NCBI GenBank assembly: GCA_050633885.1
Contig: JBOEHK010000002.1
Span: 558,001-622,000 of the forward strand
Source of the DNA: JAWSVE01 sp050633885
GTDB lineage: Bacteria > Pseudomonadota > Gammaproteobacteria > Pseudomonadales > Cellvibrionaceae
Length of the DNA stretch: 64,000 bases
Direction: 5' to 3'
The position numbers and the translations under genes are program-made. The first letter of the stretch is position 1, and each line of letters opens with the position of its first letter. The notes beneath the pieces were generated by a model, which worked only from the letters and a program-made list of their open reading frames with translations, made no database searches and had not been told where the DNA came from. Positions 25,781 through 34,072 of this stretch are shown here, piece by piece.

Positions 25781-26229
25781 GCAGTATCGTCGATGCCCTG
25801 TACGAATTGAAGTACAACCCATTTGACTATGGAGCGTTTCTGGCCTCGTTTTATACGGCCTTAGGCAAATTAGACAATAATATTTTACTCGCTCCTTTGG
25901 TGATCCCTCTTAGTAACCATCCCATCTTTGGCCAGAAATTGTTCAACTCTAACGTGAGGAGCACTATCTGGTCGATTTTTGATGATCGAACCAAACTATA
26001 TGATCTACAAGAACGAATAGATGAATTTCAAGAGCTAACCGAGCAATGTATTCAATACTGTTTAGCCAATGATTGGCTGTCTGTCGATGAACAGAGTTTG
26101 GCGCTAAGCGCATGTGATGAATATGATTCAATCTTTACCAATAAAAAAAGTGCAGAGAAGTTGGGAAAGCTATTCAGCGGTCATTCAGTGGTCGAGATTT
26201 ATGCGTTTTTAGGAGTGAAACCGCGATGA
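25777..26229 (+). CDS. ABC-3C system middle component
   Basis: 150 residues, helical, starting SIVDALYELKYNPFDYGAF with a PLVIPLSNHPIF segment, as in the small middle components that join the effector and ATPase in ABC-3C loci. Both ends overlap neighbours by ATGA-type junctions (25777-25780 and 26226-26229), so the three genes are translated as a unit. Confidence 0.75.
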   Translation: MSSIVDALYELKYNPFDYGAFLASFYTALGKLDNNILLAPLVIPLSNHPIFGQKLFNSNVRSTIWSIFDDRTKLYDLQERIDEFQELTEQCIQYCLANDWLSVDEQSLALSACDEYDSIFTNKKSAEKLGKLFSGHSVVEIYAFLGVKPR

Positions 26230-28250
26230 AAACATTAATTCACGAAGTTGGAGTGATAGACAAACAAGGGAAAAAGCATCCTGTTAACTTCAAAAAAGGA
26301 TTGAACGTTGTGACAGGCAAGTCGTCAACTGGAAAAAGTGCCTTGATCGAAATTTTTGATTATTGCTTTGGTAGTAGCGAAAACACTATTCCAAAAGGGG
26401 TAATTACTAATAATGCCGCCATTTATTACGTTGCGCTTTCGGTTAACGAACAAGATATGGTGATTGCTCGTGACCCTGAATTACCTACTAAGGCGTTTTT
26501 TCGTCGTACAGAGGGGGTCGATTCGGCTAGTATTCAACGAGATTACTTTGAAAATAGCTACTTCATTGCAATAAAAGCATTTAGAAAACACCTTCGAGAT
26601 TTTTTTATAGATATTGATGATGTCGATGGATCGTTGTTCGCAAAGGAAAATAGAAGAAACAAAGCAAAGTCACCAACGCCATCAATAAGGAGCTTTACCT
26701 CCTTCATCCTTCAACATCAAAACCTTGTCGCTAATAAACATGCGCTATTTTACCGTTTTGATGAAAAGGAAAAACGTGATCAGGCTATTGAACACACCAA
26801 GATATTTTTGGGCTTGGTTGACCAAAAGTATTTTCATCTTTCTCAGGAATATGAACGAATTACTGGTGAAATGAATCGCTTGAAACGACAGAAAGACTCG
26901 AATAAGCGAGTATCAGACTCCTACAAACAAGGTATTGAGCCAGTATTAAGCCAGCTTTACGCTATGATGGGCTTTCAAGATGAGCCATTAGCATTACAAG
27001 CAGTGCTACGCAATCCTCAAGACGCGAAAAATCAGCTTGATAAAATCATTGTACCAGAAAATATCAATCACAACTCTGATTCTGTTACTCAAAGATACAA
27101 CCAATTAAAGCTAGAGCGCACTCAAAAGACAGCCGAGCTCAGAAAACTGCAACGACAAGCCACGTCAATAAATAAACACATACAGGAAGAAGAGCGCTTT
27201 GTAGAAAATATGAGGCAGTTTAGCTCTCCAAAGAATGTTCATATTTCTTCTTCAGTTTGCCCATTTTGTCATACAGAACAAAACAGTTTGCAAAAAAGCG
27301 CTGAAAAATTACAGAATGCCATCACTAAAGTATCGGGAAATCTTGCACAAGCACGCCCCATGAAAGCGAAGTTTGAGTCATCATTGATTGATGTAAAACG
27401 CAACATTGAAGCATCTGACAATGAATTAACAGCCTTAAATCACCAAATCACAGAAATTGAGGAAACAGAAAAGCAGTTGTCAGAGCAGAAGAGCCTGTAT
27501 GAGAGCATTTTGGTGCAAAAGGCTAAGCTATTTATGCTACTCGATACTCTCAACATGGCTGATGATACTGAGCTTGAACAGAAAATCATGGATTTAAATA
27601 AACAGCTCAGAGATATTAATAAAGGCCTAAAACAGTATGATGTGAAAATCGGCCTAGAAAATTCCTCACTAAAAGTTAACCAGTATATGGCGGAAATTGG
27701 CAGGCACTTTGATTTTGAAAAGAGTTATCAACCCATAAATCTTCACTTCTCTTTTGAGACATTTGACCTATACCACTTGCAAGGCGATGAAAAAATTTAT
27801 CTAAGATCAATGGGGAGCGGAGCTAATTGGCTCTACAGCCACGTAACACTTTTCTTGGCTTTGCATAAATACTTCACCGAACTAGGCGATAAGTGTGCGA
27901 TACCGTCAATAATATTTTTCGACCAGCCCACACAGGTGTATTTCCCAAATTTTAGTAGAGACAATTCAGCGACTTTCGAGGAGCAAACGAACCAAGAGGT
28001 AGAACAGCGTAAAAAGTCTGACGTGCAACAAGATATAGATGAAGATATTAAGGCCGTAGAAAATATATTCAGTCGCCTTGCTATTTATTGTGATGAACTT
28101 GAAGAAAAAAATGGTTTCTGCCCACAGATAATCGTTACAGATCACGCAGATGATCTCACCTTATCTAATGGTATGTCTTTTGAGTCTCTTGTAAATGGCA
28201 ACAGATGGAGGAAACGAGGCTTAATTGATCCTGCTCCTAGGCTGGACTAA
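26226..28250 (+). CDS. ABC-3C ATPase, SMC/Rad50-like with DUF3732 C terminus
   Basis: 674 residues. Walker A is GKSSTGKS at 31-38. Two long coiled-coil arms flank a CPFC at 345-348 that looks like half of a zinc hook. The C-terminal part has a signature-like SMGSGANWLYSH (528-539), a Walker B and D-loop region IIFFDQPTQVYFP (562-574) and an H-loop-like VTDHADD, the DUF3732 pattern. It should dimerise through the hook and bind DNA or nucleoprotein in an ATP-dependent way. All motifs needed for ATP hydrolysis appear present. Confidence 0.88.
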   Translation: MKTLIHEVGVIDKQGKKHPVNFKKGLNVVTGKSSTGKSALIEIFDYCFGSSENTIPKGVITNNAAIYYVALSVNEQDMVIARDPELPTKAFFRRTEGVDSASIQRDYFENSYFIAIKAFRKHLRDFFIDIDDVDGSLFAKENRRNKAKSPTPSIRSFTSFILQHQNLVANKHALFYRFDEKEKRDQAIEHTKIFLGLVDQKYFHLSQEYERITGEMNRLKRQKDSNKRVSDSYKQGIEPVLSQLYAMMGFQDEPLALQAVLRNPQDAKNQLDKIIVPENINHNSDSVTQRYNQLKLERTQKTAELRKLQRQATSINKHIQEEERFVENMRQFSSPKNVHISSSVCPFCHTEQNSLQKSAEKLQNAITKVSGNLAQARPMKAKFESSLIDVKRNIEASDNELTALNHQITEIEETEKQLSEQKSLYESILVQKAKLFMLLDTLNMADDTELEQKIMDLNKQLRDINKGLKQYDVKIGLENSSLKVNQYMAEIGRHFDFEKSYQPINLHFSFETFDLYHLQGDEKIYLRSMGSGANWLYSHVTLFLALHKYFTELGDKCAIPSIIFFDQPTQVYFPNFSRDNSATFEEQTNQEVEQRKKSDVQQDIDEDIKAVENIFSRLAIYCDELEEKNGFCPQIIVTDHADDLTLSNGMSFESLVNGNRWRKRGLIDPAPRLD

Positions 28251-28326
28251 CAGTTCAGTTGAATAGGCGGTAAATGACCGCTTATGGCCGTTAGCACAAA
28301 AACTAACAGATAAAATATGAGTAAAT

Positions 28327-29115
28327 ATGAACAATAAGATATGGGATGTTATGTGTGCAGATGTCGTTCAGAAAATGTTCGAGCATGTTATGCCGTTTAC
28401 CACACCTATTTCTAAGGTTTTAGAAAAAGATTATGGAGAACATCTAGGTAGCGCTTCTTTTTTTTCTATCAATGATAAAAGGTATTTAATTACAAATGAG
28501 CATGTGGCTAATAAGTTAAAATACTCTTCCTTAGCTCACCAGTTTTATAAGTCAGACTGTGTTGTAAGGTTAGTAAATCCAATGTGTGTGAAGGAATATC
28601 CTTGCGATGTTGCCGTATCAAAAATTGCTGAAAAGGCTTGGAAAACTTGTGAGCATAAATCACAAGCCATCCCCATCGAAAGATTTTTAGATAAGCATGA
28701 ACCAGTAGATGGAGAGTTATTATTTATGATTGGATATAGTGGTGATCGTGCCGCGTTTCATTTTGGCACTTTAGTCTCTCCTGCCACACCATATCTAACA
28801 CAAGAAGTGGATTTTCCTACAAATATTGGAAATTTTGATTGTCACTTTGCTATAAACTACAAACCAGATTTGGCAACAAGTGTTGATGGAAATACTAGAG
28901 GGCTTCCTAAGCCGCATGGAATCAGCGGCTCTCTCGTATGGAATACTAAGTTTGTGGAGTGTCAACAACAACAGAAAGAGTGGTATCCAGAATATGCGAA
29001 GGTCACTGGGATTATATGGGGATGGCCTTCTTCAGACGCATGCCTACTAGCAACGCGGATTGAGCATATGAACATACATGAGCTTGCACAGTCAGCAAGT
29101 TCGGTAGCGGAATAA
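28327..29115 (+). CDS. Trypsin-like serine protease linked to the ABC-3C operon
   Basis: 262 residues without a signal peptide, so cytoplasmic. The chymotrypsin-fold triad is visible as His59 in LITNEHVAN, Asp94 in PCDVAVSKI and Ser200 in HGISGSLVW. It lies 76 bp downstream of the DUF3732 ATPase on the same strand. The gap contains two small hairpins (GCGGT/ACCGC and GTTAG/CTAAC). A cytoplasmic trypsin-like protease beside a conflict ATPase is a plausible effector, but the gene may also be independent. Confidence 0.75.
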   Translation: MNNKIWDVMCADVVQKMFEHVMPFTTPISKVLEKDYGEHLGSASFFSINDKRYLITNEHVANKLKYSSLAHQFYKSDCVVRLVNPMCVKEYPCDVAVSKIAEKAWKTCEHKSQAIPIERFLDKHEPVDGELLFMIGYSGDRAAFHFGTLVSPATPYLTQEVDFPTNIGNFDCHFAINYKPDLATSVDGNTRGLPKPHGISGSLVWNTKFVECQQQQKEWYPEYAKVTGIIWGWPSSDACLLATRIEHMNIHELAQSASSVAE

Positions 29116-29169
29116 AGTATCAACACTCGACTATCTAAATGGGCGGGCGTTGACGCACTGCAAAGGATT

Positions 29170-30249
29170 TTAGTTGAAAATAGAAACCCATTTTTTGACG
29201 GCTTCTTCCGAAGCTTCTATTTCGATAAGTCGTTCATATACTAGTTTTGGAATTATCTTTAATCCCTCTAGGTGAGGAACTTCGCTCCAAAACACCACTT
29301 GATTGATAAAATCATGCCAGCCCAAATAGAACGTTATTGTTACATTACGTTCTTTTGCCCAAGTTTTTATATCATTGATATTGAGTTTATCCTGAGAAGC
29401 ATGTGCTGAGATCACGGCAGCTTCTGATACATTATTTTCAGTTGCTTTTTGTACAAACAAATAAACATCTTCAGATGATACAGATTTATCGCGCACCTCA
29501 AATACTTTCTCCCATTCCTCGGGATTGTCTTTTTTTCTAATACCCACATCTCCGGGCAAGTGTCTATCTGGATCATTTATTCTCCCAGAAAGAACACGAT
29601 CAGGACCTGCATAAAGATCAAGTAGTCCAGCAACAACTGCTTGCGCACGTTTACCGCCTTCAGAGTTTTCGCTCACAAACTGACTTACAGCTCCTATAAG
29701 TTCGTCGAGTGTAATTGTCGGGGCGTTATCATCAAGTGCTGCGTAAGAGGGAGAGTATTGTCGTCGTATATGGATAAATGCTCGTAGCGCATTTCGGGCA
29801 TCTTCTTGAGACGATATCGTATTAATTATTTCTAATAAATCGATAAGAGAGTCGATTGCGATTTGTGCATTTCCGCGCACAGGAACGTCGCGCGTGATAC
29901 GTTTAATTCTAAAATAAGGCTGGTTATTTAACGGCTCTCGTCCTGTAACACCAAGATTAATATTCAGGCGGGGCGCTTGGGGAACGAGAACACCATGCGC
30001 TAGTCCACGAGCGGAATAAGCACCGTCACTATCATCACCCGCCTTTACAGAATAAGCATCAATAGCCAAGTTGACGCATTTAGCAAGCAAGGCCGTACCA
30101 AGAAAGGCTATATGGGTTTTGGAGGTTTCTTCGCAAGTGCGGGAGAAGGCATCAATCCTGTCACGCCATGCCTGATCAATGGGAAGGTTTTTTTCATTTT
30201 CGGCTTCTTGGAGGAGGATGTCCTTTGCCTCATGGCTACTAATTTTCAC
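29170..30249 (-). CDS. SacI-family type II restriction endonuclease
   Basis: 359 residues from the GTG at 30249. AAGGA lies 5 nt upstream and the start overlaps the controller stop by 11 nt. The open frame extends to 30288 but would overlap the controller gene further. Segments such as RDVPVRGNAQIAID, INTISSQEDARNALRAF and the C-terminal LEGLKIIPKL match what I know of the SacI endonuclease family. A nuclease-like stretch is DVGIRKKDNPEEWEKVFEVRDK. It should cleave unmethylated DNA. A GAGCTC specificity is suggested only by family membership. Confidence 0.78.
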   Translation of the reverse strand: MKISSHEAKDILLQEAENEKNLPIDQAWRDRIDAFSRTCEETSKTHIAFLGTALLAKCVNLAIDAYSVKAGDDSDGAYSARGLAHGVLVPQAPRLNINLGVTGREPLNNQPYFRIKRITRDVPVRGNAQIAIDSLIDLLEIINTISSQEDARNALRAFIHIRRQYSPSYAALDDNAPTITLDELIGAVSQFVSENSEGGKRAQAVVAGLLDLYAGPDRVLSGRINDPDRHLPGDVGIRKKDNPEEWEKVFEVRDKSVSSEDVYLFVQKATENNVSEAAVISAHASQDKLNINDIKTWAKERNVTITFYLGWHDFINQVVFWSEVPHLEGLKIIPKLVYERLIEIEASEEAVKKWVSIFN

Positions 30250-30490
30250 AAGAATCCTTCTTTTCTTCGGAATCCGAAATATATTCAAGTAAGTCTTGAG
30301 GGGTTGTGCGCAATGTTTGGCACAATATGTCGATGACCTTTAAACTGGCATTATATTGTGAGCGAGAAGCTATAGATTCAATGGTCGCCTTTGAAAGCCC
30401 GGTCTCCTTTGCTAACTGTTCATAAGTTACGCGTTCCCCGGTTTCTTGCTTTAGCTGATCGATTGCTTCCTTTAATCTTATCTTTATCAT
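30239..30490 (-). CDS. XRE-family controller (C) protein of the R-M system
   Basis: 83 residues with a Cro/CI helix-turn-helix (VTYEQLAKETGLSKATIESI). It precedes and overlaps the endonuclease gene and is divergent from the methyltransferase, the layout of R-M systems timed by a controller. C proteins delay endonuclease expression until the host DNA is methylated. A short palindrome lies just upstream of its start. Confidence 0.82.
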   Translation of the reverse strand: MIKIRLKEAIDQLKQETGERVTYEQLAKETGLSKATIESIASRSQYNASLKVIDILCQTLRTTPQDLLEYISDSEEKKDSCEN

Positions 30491-30496
30491 ATAATC

Positions 30497-30530
30497 TTGT
30501 ATTGACAGTACAATATCTGGCTGTTAGAGT
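30497..30530 (+). promoter_or_regulatory. Methyltransferase promoter overlapped by a palindromic operator
   Basis: A TTGACA at 30502-30507 and TAGAGT at 30525-30530 with a 17-bp spacer form a promoter toward the methyltransferase. The -35 element is inside the inverted repeat TTGTA-N7-TACAA (30497-30513), a likely controller-protein operator. Binding there would repress the methyltransferase and could affect the controller/endonuclease transcript. Confidence 0.55.
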
Positions 30531-30601
30531 CTTTAATACCATGCACCTTAATGTAAGAATCGTTGCGAGTGTAGCGAAGATTTATATCGGATAAAAATAA
30601 T

Positions 30602-31852
30602 ATGCCCAAGGCGATAAGTTTATATACAGGAATTGGCGGCTTGGACTTTGGTTTCGAGGCCGCTGGTTTTGAAACGGCTATCGCAATTGAATTGGATAGG
30701 GCGGCGTGCCATACCATGCGGCTCAACAGAAAATGGCCTGTTGTTGAGCGCGATATTCATGCTGTTTCATCTAAAGAAATCATGAAAATTGCCAAAGTTC
30801 GTGTGGGAGAAGCCGATGTTTTGATCGGCGGGCCACCATGTCAGCCATTTTCTAAATCATCATATTGGTCAGGCGGGGATTCTTTGCGTTTGGATGATCC
30901 GCGTTCTGATACATTAACCGCGTATTTACGTGTCCTTCGGGATCTACAGCCCAAAGCCTTCCTGCTCGAAAATGTTCATGGCATTGCCTTCAAAGGCAAA
31001 GATGAAGGGTTGCAGTATTTGTTAAATGGTATTGATCAGATCAATCGAGAAACTGGAACGCATTATTCTGTCCATTGGCAAAAGCTTAATGCGGCGGATT
31101 ATGGCGTTCCGCAAATGCGTGATCGCGTGTTTTTGGTTGGAAGTCGTGATGGGAAAACTTTCAATTTTCCTAAACCAACGCACGGCGCACAAAGTGATGT
31201 AGATTTATTTGATAGCACGCCTCTACTGCCCTATAAAACAGCGTGGGATGCATTGGGTGATTTACCGCAGAAAATTGTAGATCCGTCATTAAAAGTTGGC
31301 GGAAAGTGGGGCGATTTATTGCCGAGTATTCCAGAAGGTGAAAACTATCTTTGGCATACAAATCGAGGTGGTGGTATGCCGCTCTTTGGCTGGCGAACCC
31401 GCTATTGGAGTTTCATGTTAAAGCTCGCAAAGAATAGACCGTCTTGGACTATTCAAGCGCAGCCCGGCTCTTCTGTTGGCCCTTTTCATTGGACAAGCAG
31501 AAAGCTCACGCCACAAGAGATGTGTCGTATCCAAACATTTCCTGATGGATTGAAGTTTGAATCAAGTCGTACAGATATACAAAAAATGCTTGGGAATGCC
31601 GTGCCATCCTTGCTTGCTGAGGTGTTAGCAAAAGAAATCCGGAAACAGCTTTTGGGCCATGTGCGCATTAGAAATAGTTTAAAACTACTTCCTCCTGCGC
31701 GCGAAGATATGCCGCGTTCCGAACGTGTTAAGCCTGTTGATTCAAAATACCATTCGCATATTGGTGAGCATGCAGATCATCCGGGAGAGGGAAAAGGCCG
31801 AAAAGCAAAAGAGCGCAACAAACAAAGCTCAGCGCAAAGTGCTTTCGCTTAA
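30602..31852 (+). CDS. DNA (cytosine-5) methyltransferase of the R-M system
   Basis: 416 residues. C5-methyltransferase motifs appear in order: motif I SLYTGIGGLDFGF (6-18), motif IV GGPPCQPFS with the catalytic Cys80, motif VI LLENVHG (121-127), motif VIII MRDRVFLVGSR, and motifs IX-X RLQT-like EMCRIQTFP with GNAVPSLLAE. It transfers a methyl group from SAM to cytosine in the recognition site, protecting it from the adjacent SacI-type nuclease. The last 60 residues are basic and look like a tail beyond motif X. Confidence 0.93.
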   Translation: MPKAISLYTGIGGLDFGFEAAGFETAIAIELDRAACHTMRLNRKWPVVERDIHAVSSKEIMKIAKVRVGEADVLIGGPPCQPFSKSSYWSGGDSLRLDDPRSDTLTAYLRVLRDLQPKAFLLENVHGIAFKGKDEGLQYLLNGIDQINRETGTHYSVHWQKLNAADYGVPQMRDRVFLVGSRDGKTFNFPKPTHGAQSDVDLFDSTPLLPYKTAWDALGDLPQKIVDPSLKVGGKWGDLLPSIPEGENYLWHTNRGGGMPLFGWRTRYWSFMLKLAKNRPSWTIQAQPGSSVGPFHWTSRKLTPQEMCRIQTFPDGLKFESSRTDIQKMLGNAVPSLLAEVLAKEIRKQLLGHVRIRNSLKLLPPAREDMPRSERVKPVDSKYHSHIGEHADHPGEGKGRKAKERNKQSSAQSAFA

Positions 31853-31860
31853 GGGAAAAG

Positions 31861-31943
31861 TGCTGCCATCCAGCGAATCTACGCGTCGTCCCTGACTGCT
31901 AGCTGGAAACTGTGACCAGCATTGTCGGTATTGGATGGCAGCA
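31861..31943. other. 83-nt structured element: 12-bp perfect inverted repeat with inner stem
   Basis: TGCTGCCATCCA (31861-31872) is perfectly complementary to TGGATGGCAGCA (31932-31943). The intervening 59 nt contain GCTGG (31902-31906) and CCAGC (31916-31920), making a second stem. No T run follows, so it is not a standard terminator. It begins 8 bp after the methyltransferase stop. It may be a small RNA, a recombination site or a protein-binding site. Confidence 0.5.
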
Positions 31944-32010
31944 ACACTATAGTAGTTTCACATGCCTTTCCTGTCTGTCATTTATCTCGATAATCTTTGT
32001 AAGAAATTTC

Positions 32011-32328
32011 CTACAGCTCTATAGGAAATTTCCATTGCACCTTAGAAACCTGTAGTGCGATATCCGCCTTTTCAAAGTGATAGATTTCGGTGAGCCTCTT
32101 TTTTGAAACTATTACGGTTTCTTCTAGCGATTTTATACCTGTCTGAAATATATTATGGGGGATTTGATCGATTTCTGGATCAGGATGCTCTGGCTCGCAA
32201 AATATGATTTCAATGCACCAATAACTTTTCGTTTCGCCGATTTTAATAGTCAGCTCATTATCAAGTTCATCCGTAATTTTAAATTGCCATTGTCCATCTG
32301 GTCTTTTCTTGAAGATTACTTCATCCAT
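32011..32328 (-). CDS. Hypothetical protein (105 aa)
   Basis: Reading from the ATG at 32328 gives 105 residues. A longer frame from a TTG at 32364 has no better ribosome binding site. The sequence is beta-rich and acidic (FKITDELDNELTIKIGE) with a single Cys in an FCEPEHPD turn. I do not recognise it. No conserved motif suggests a function. Confidence 0.45.
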   Translation of the reverse strand: MDEVIFKKRPDGQWQFKITDELDNELTIKIGETKSYWCIEIIFCEPEHPDPEIDQIPHNIFQTGIKSLEETVIVSKKRLTEIYHFEKADIALQVSKVQWKFPIEL

Positions 32329-32400
32329 TCTTGCAAAATAAAAGAATTTTACTGGAGAAATCAAACACTAATTATTCTTGTGTGCAGAGAAAATTGCTTC

Positions 32401-32580
32401 TTAAGGGCTAAGCGCCCTTGAAGCAAATTCATTTTGAATATTTTCGATTGATGCGAGTGCATTTATGCGACTGTGCGTATGGAAATCGCTTCTGGCAAGT
32501 TCGTTAAACGCATGTCTAAGAAGTGCATAAAGCTCTTCTTCATTTTTTACTGCTAATTCAAATCTGGTTACGAGTTTCAT
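32401..32580 (-). CDS. 59-residue hypothetical protein of mobile elements
   Basis: A short ORF with a strong Shine-Dalgarno (TTAAGGAGG) before the ATG at 32580. It is helical, with the pattern KLVTRFELAVKNEEELYALL followed by AFNELARS and NALASIENI. I recall similar short proteins in plasmids and islands but no function. It is divergent from ardA. Confidence 0.6.
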   Translation of the reverse strand: MKLVTRFELAVKNEEELYALLRHAFNELARSDFHTHSRINALASIENIQNEFASRALSP

Positions 32581-32612
32581 TTTTACCTCCTTAAGTTTGG
32601 AGGCCGCTACAC

Positions 32613-32647
32613 CAGCGACCCTTTCGGGCCGTTCATGTGGGTTGCTG
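32613..32647. other. Hairpin in the intergenic region upstream of ardA
   Basis: CAGCGACCC and GGGTTGCTG form a 9-bp stem with one G-T pair. Further short hairpins follow (about 32725-32750, GGAGGGG with CCCCCTC). The region 32581-32885 has no gene and must hold the ardA promoter. On single-stranded transferred DNA these stems could act as a promoter, which is an inference. Confidence 0.4.
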
Positions 32648-32885
32648 ATTTAGTGTTCTTACAAAAAGGAGGTGCTTTGTTTGAAACGAGGAAAGATGAA
32701 TTGGTTAGTAAGTAGAAGGAGGGGCGTTGCACCCCCTCGAACTACAAGAAAAATGACGGTTTCCATTTGGCGCTTCGCTGAATAGACCCTCCGCAATTTA
32801 TTCTTGATTTCTTCACCCCAGCCGTTTCGCCAACGTCGGCAGAGGTTCAGATGTGAACCCCTTAACCGATTTAGGAGATTAGAAA

Positions 32886-33401
32886 ATGTGTGAAGAGATC
32901 AGAATTTATGTGGCGTGTTTAGCCAGTTACAACAACGGAATTTTATACGGAGCTTGGATTGATGCGGCGCAAGAGCTGGAAGATATTCAAGACTCGGTAA
33001 GCGAGATGCTTTCAAAAAGCCCCGTAGAGAATTCGGAAGAATACGCGATCCATGATTATGAAGGATTTTGTGGCTACTATATAAACGAATATGAAGGACT
33101 GGCTTCTGTTTGTGAAATTGCTTCATTTATTGAAGATCAACAATCCCTTGGCGCTGAATTATTGAGTATGTTTGGCGGGAATGTTGAGGAAGCAAAACAA
33201 GCTATTGATGAACATTATGTTGGGCATTTTAAGTCGCTTGCCGATTACGCGCAGGAACTCACCGAAGAGACAGCGCAAATCCCCGAGCATCTTAAATTCT
33301 ATATCGATTATGAGAAGATGGCGCGTGACATGGAAATGAACGGCGATGTTTATACCATCACAACGGGCTTTCATGATGTTTATGTTTTTTGGTCGCATTA
33401 A
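32886..33401 (+). CDS. ardA: ArdA-family antirestriction protein (DNA mimic)
   Basis: 171 residues, strongly acidic. Family landmarks are IYVACLASYNNGILYGAWID at the N terminus, AIHDYEGFCGYYINEYEG in the middle, and LADYAQELTEE, LKFYIDYEKMARDMEMNGD and FHDVYVFWSH at the end. ArdA dimers imitate B-form DNA and inhibit type I restriction enzymes, protecting newly transferred DNA. The gene is full length. It lies about 2.4 kb from the mobC/oriT end, where early-expressed anti-defence genes are expected. Confidence 0.94.
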   Translation: MCEEIRIYVACLASYNNGILYGAWIDAAQELEDIQDSVSEMLSKSPVENSEEYAIHDYEGFCGYYINEYEGLASVCEIASFIEDQQSLGAELLSMFGGNVEEAKQAIDEHYVGHFKSLADYAQELTEETAQIPEHLKFYIDYEKMARDMEMNGDVYTITTGFHDVYVFWSH

Positions 33402-33416
33402 GGGGAGTGCCGAGAG

Positions 33417-33731
33417 ATGGAATACACGGATGTTTTTACTTTGGAATGGAGAGACTTTGAAATTGAAGTAAGCTTCATAAAAAGTTATTTACCCTCTTAT
33501 GAAGAAATTGATGGTTATTGTATGTCGCATATTGAAATCAGAACAATTTCTCCGCCAAAGGCCGCGCTACCTATTACAGAAACAGGGTATCGCTCTATCT
33601 TCATGGCCTTGCCGCAAATTGAAGCGCAAGGTGGGGTTAAAACCCTTGTCTTAAACGAATTAAACAGAGCCGCAGAAAAGTCAGAATGGAAGCAAAAGGA
33701 AATCAACGCAAGACAATATGAGCTATTCTAA
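33417..33731 (+). CDS. Hypothetical protein downstream of ardA (104 aa)
   Basis: 104 residues starting 15 bp after the ardA stop, clearly co-transcribed. It has a compact alpha/beta composition with HIEIRTISPPKAALPITETG and a C-terminal helix. No family is recognised. Its location suggests a role in establishment after transfer. Confidence 0.6.
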   Translation: MEYTDVFTLEWRDFEIEVSFIKSYLPSYEEIDGYCMSHIEIRTISPPKAALPITETGYRSIFMALPQIEAQGGVKTLVLNELNRAAEKSEWKQKEINARQYELF

Positions 33732-33746
33732 ATAGCCCATAAGGTT

Positions 33747-34070
33747 TTAATAAAATAATATGTCTGGCATGAGATGCTTCTCCAGAATATTGATGATTTT
33801 CTGCGGCAAATAGGCAGTAGGATCGTCATAGCCAATCCTGAATGAAGGATTGCCAAGTGGCATAAATTCCACGCCGTCTTTTTTGATGGAGTAAATAATT
33901 GTGTTATGCGGCGACCAGCGGGAATATTTCACCGCGTAGCCAGCATCTTCTAGAATACTGGCTACGAATTTTGTTTGAACATCGCCATCACCGTCTTCAT
34001 AGCCAAATTTACTAAACGCGTGATGCCAGTGAAAAATATTCCCGCAAGCCTTGCAACGATATTTCTCCAT
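33747..34070 (-). CDS. Hypothetical protein with N-terminal CxxC (possible zinc ribbon)
   Basis: 107 residues. The N terminus YRCKACGNIFHWHH has a CxxC and several His that could bind zinc. The rest is an alpha/beta domain with no recognised motif. It starts 2 bp after the relaxase stop on the same strand and so is the third gene of the mob operon. Confidence 0.6.
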   Translation of the reverse strand: MEKYRCKACGNIFHWHHAFSKFGYEDGDGDVQTKFVASILEDAGYAVKYSRWSPHNTIIYSIKKDGVEFMPLGNPSFRIGYDDPTAYLPQKIINILEKHLMPDILFY

Positions 34071-34072
34071 GA

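Noticed and set aside
28250..28330. attC-like integron recombination site between the ABC-3C ATPase and the protease gene
   Set aside because: TAAC and GTTAG elements flank a hairpin, but the core consensus (RYYYAAC and GTTRRRY) is not met and there is no integron integrase or other attC-like site in the window.
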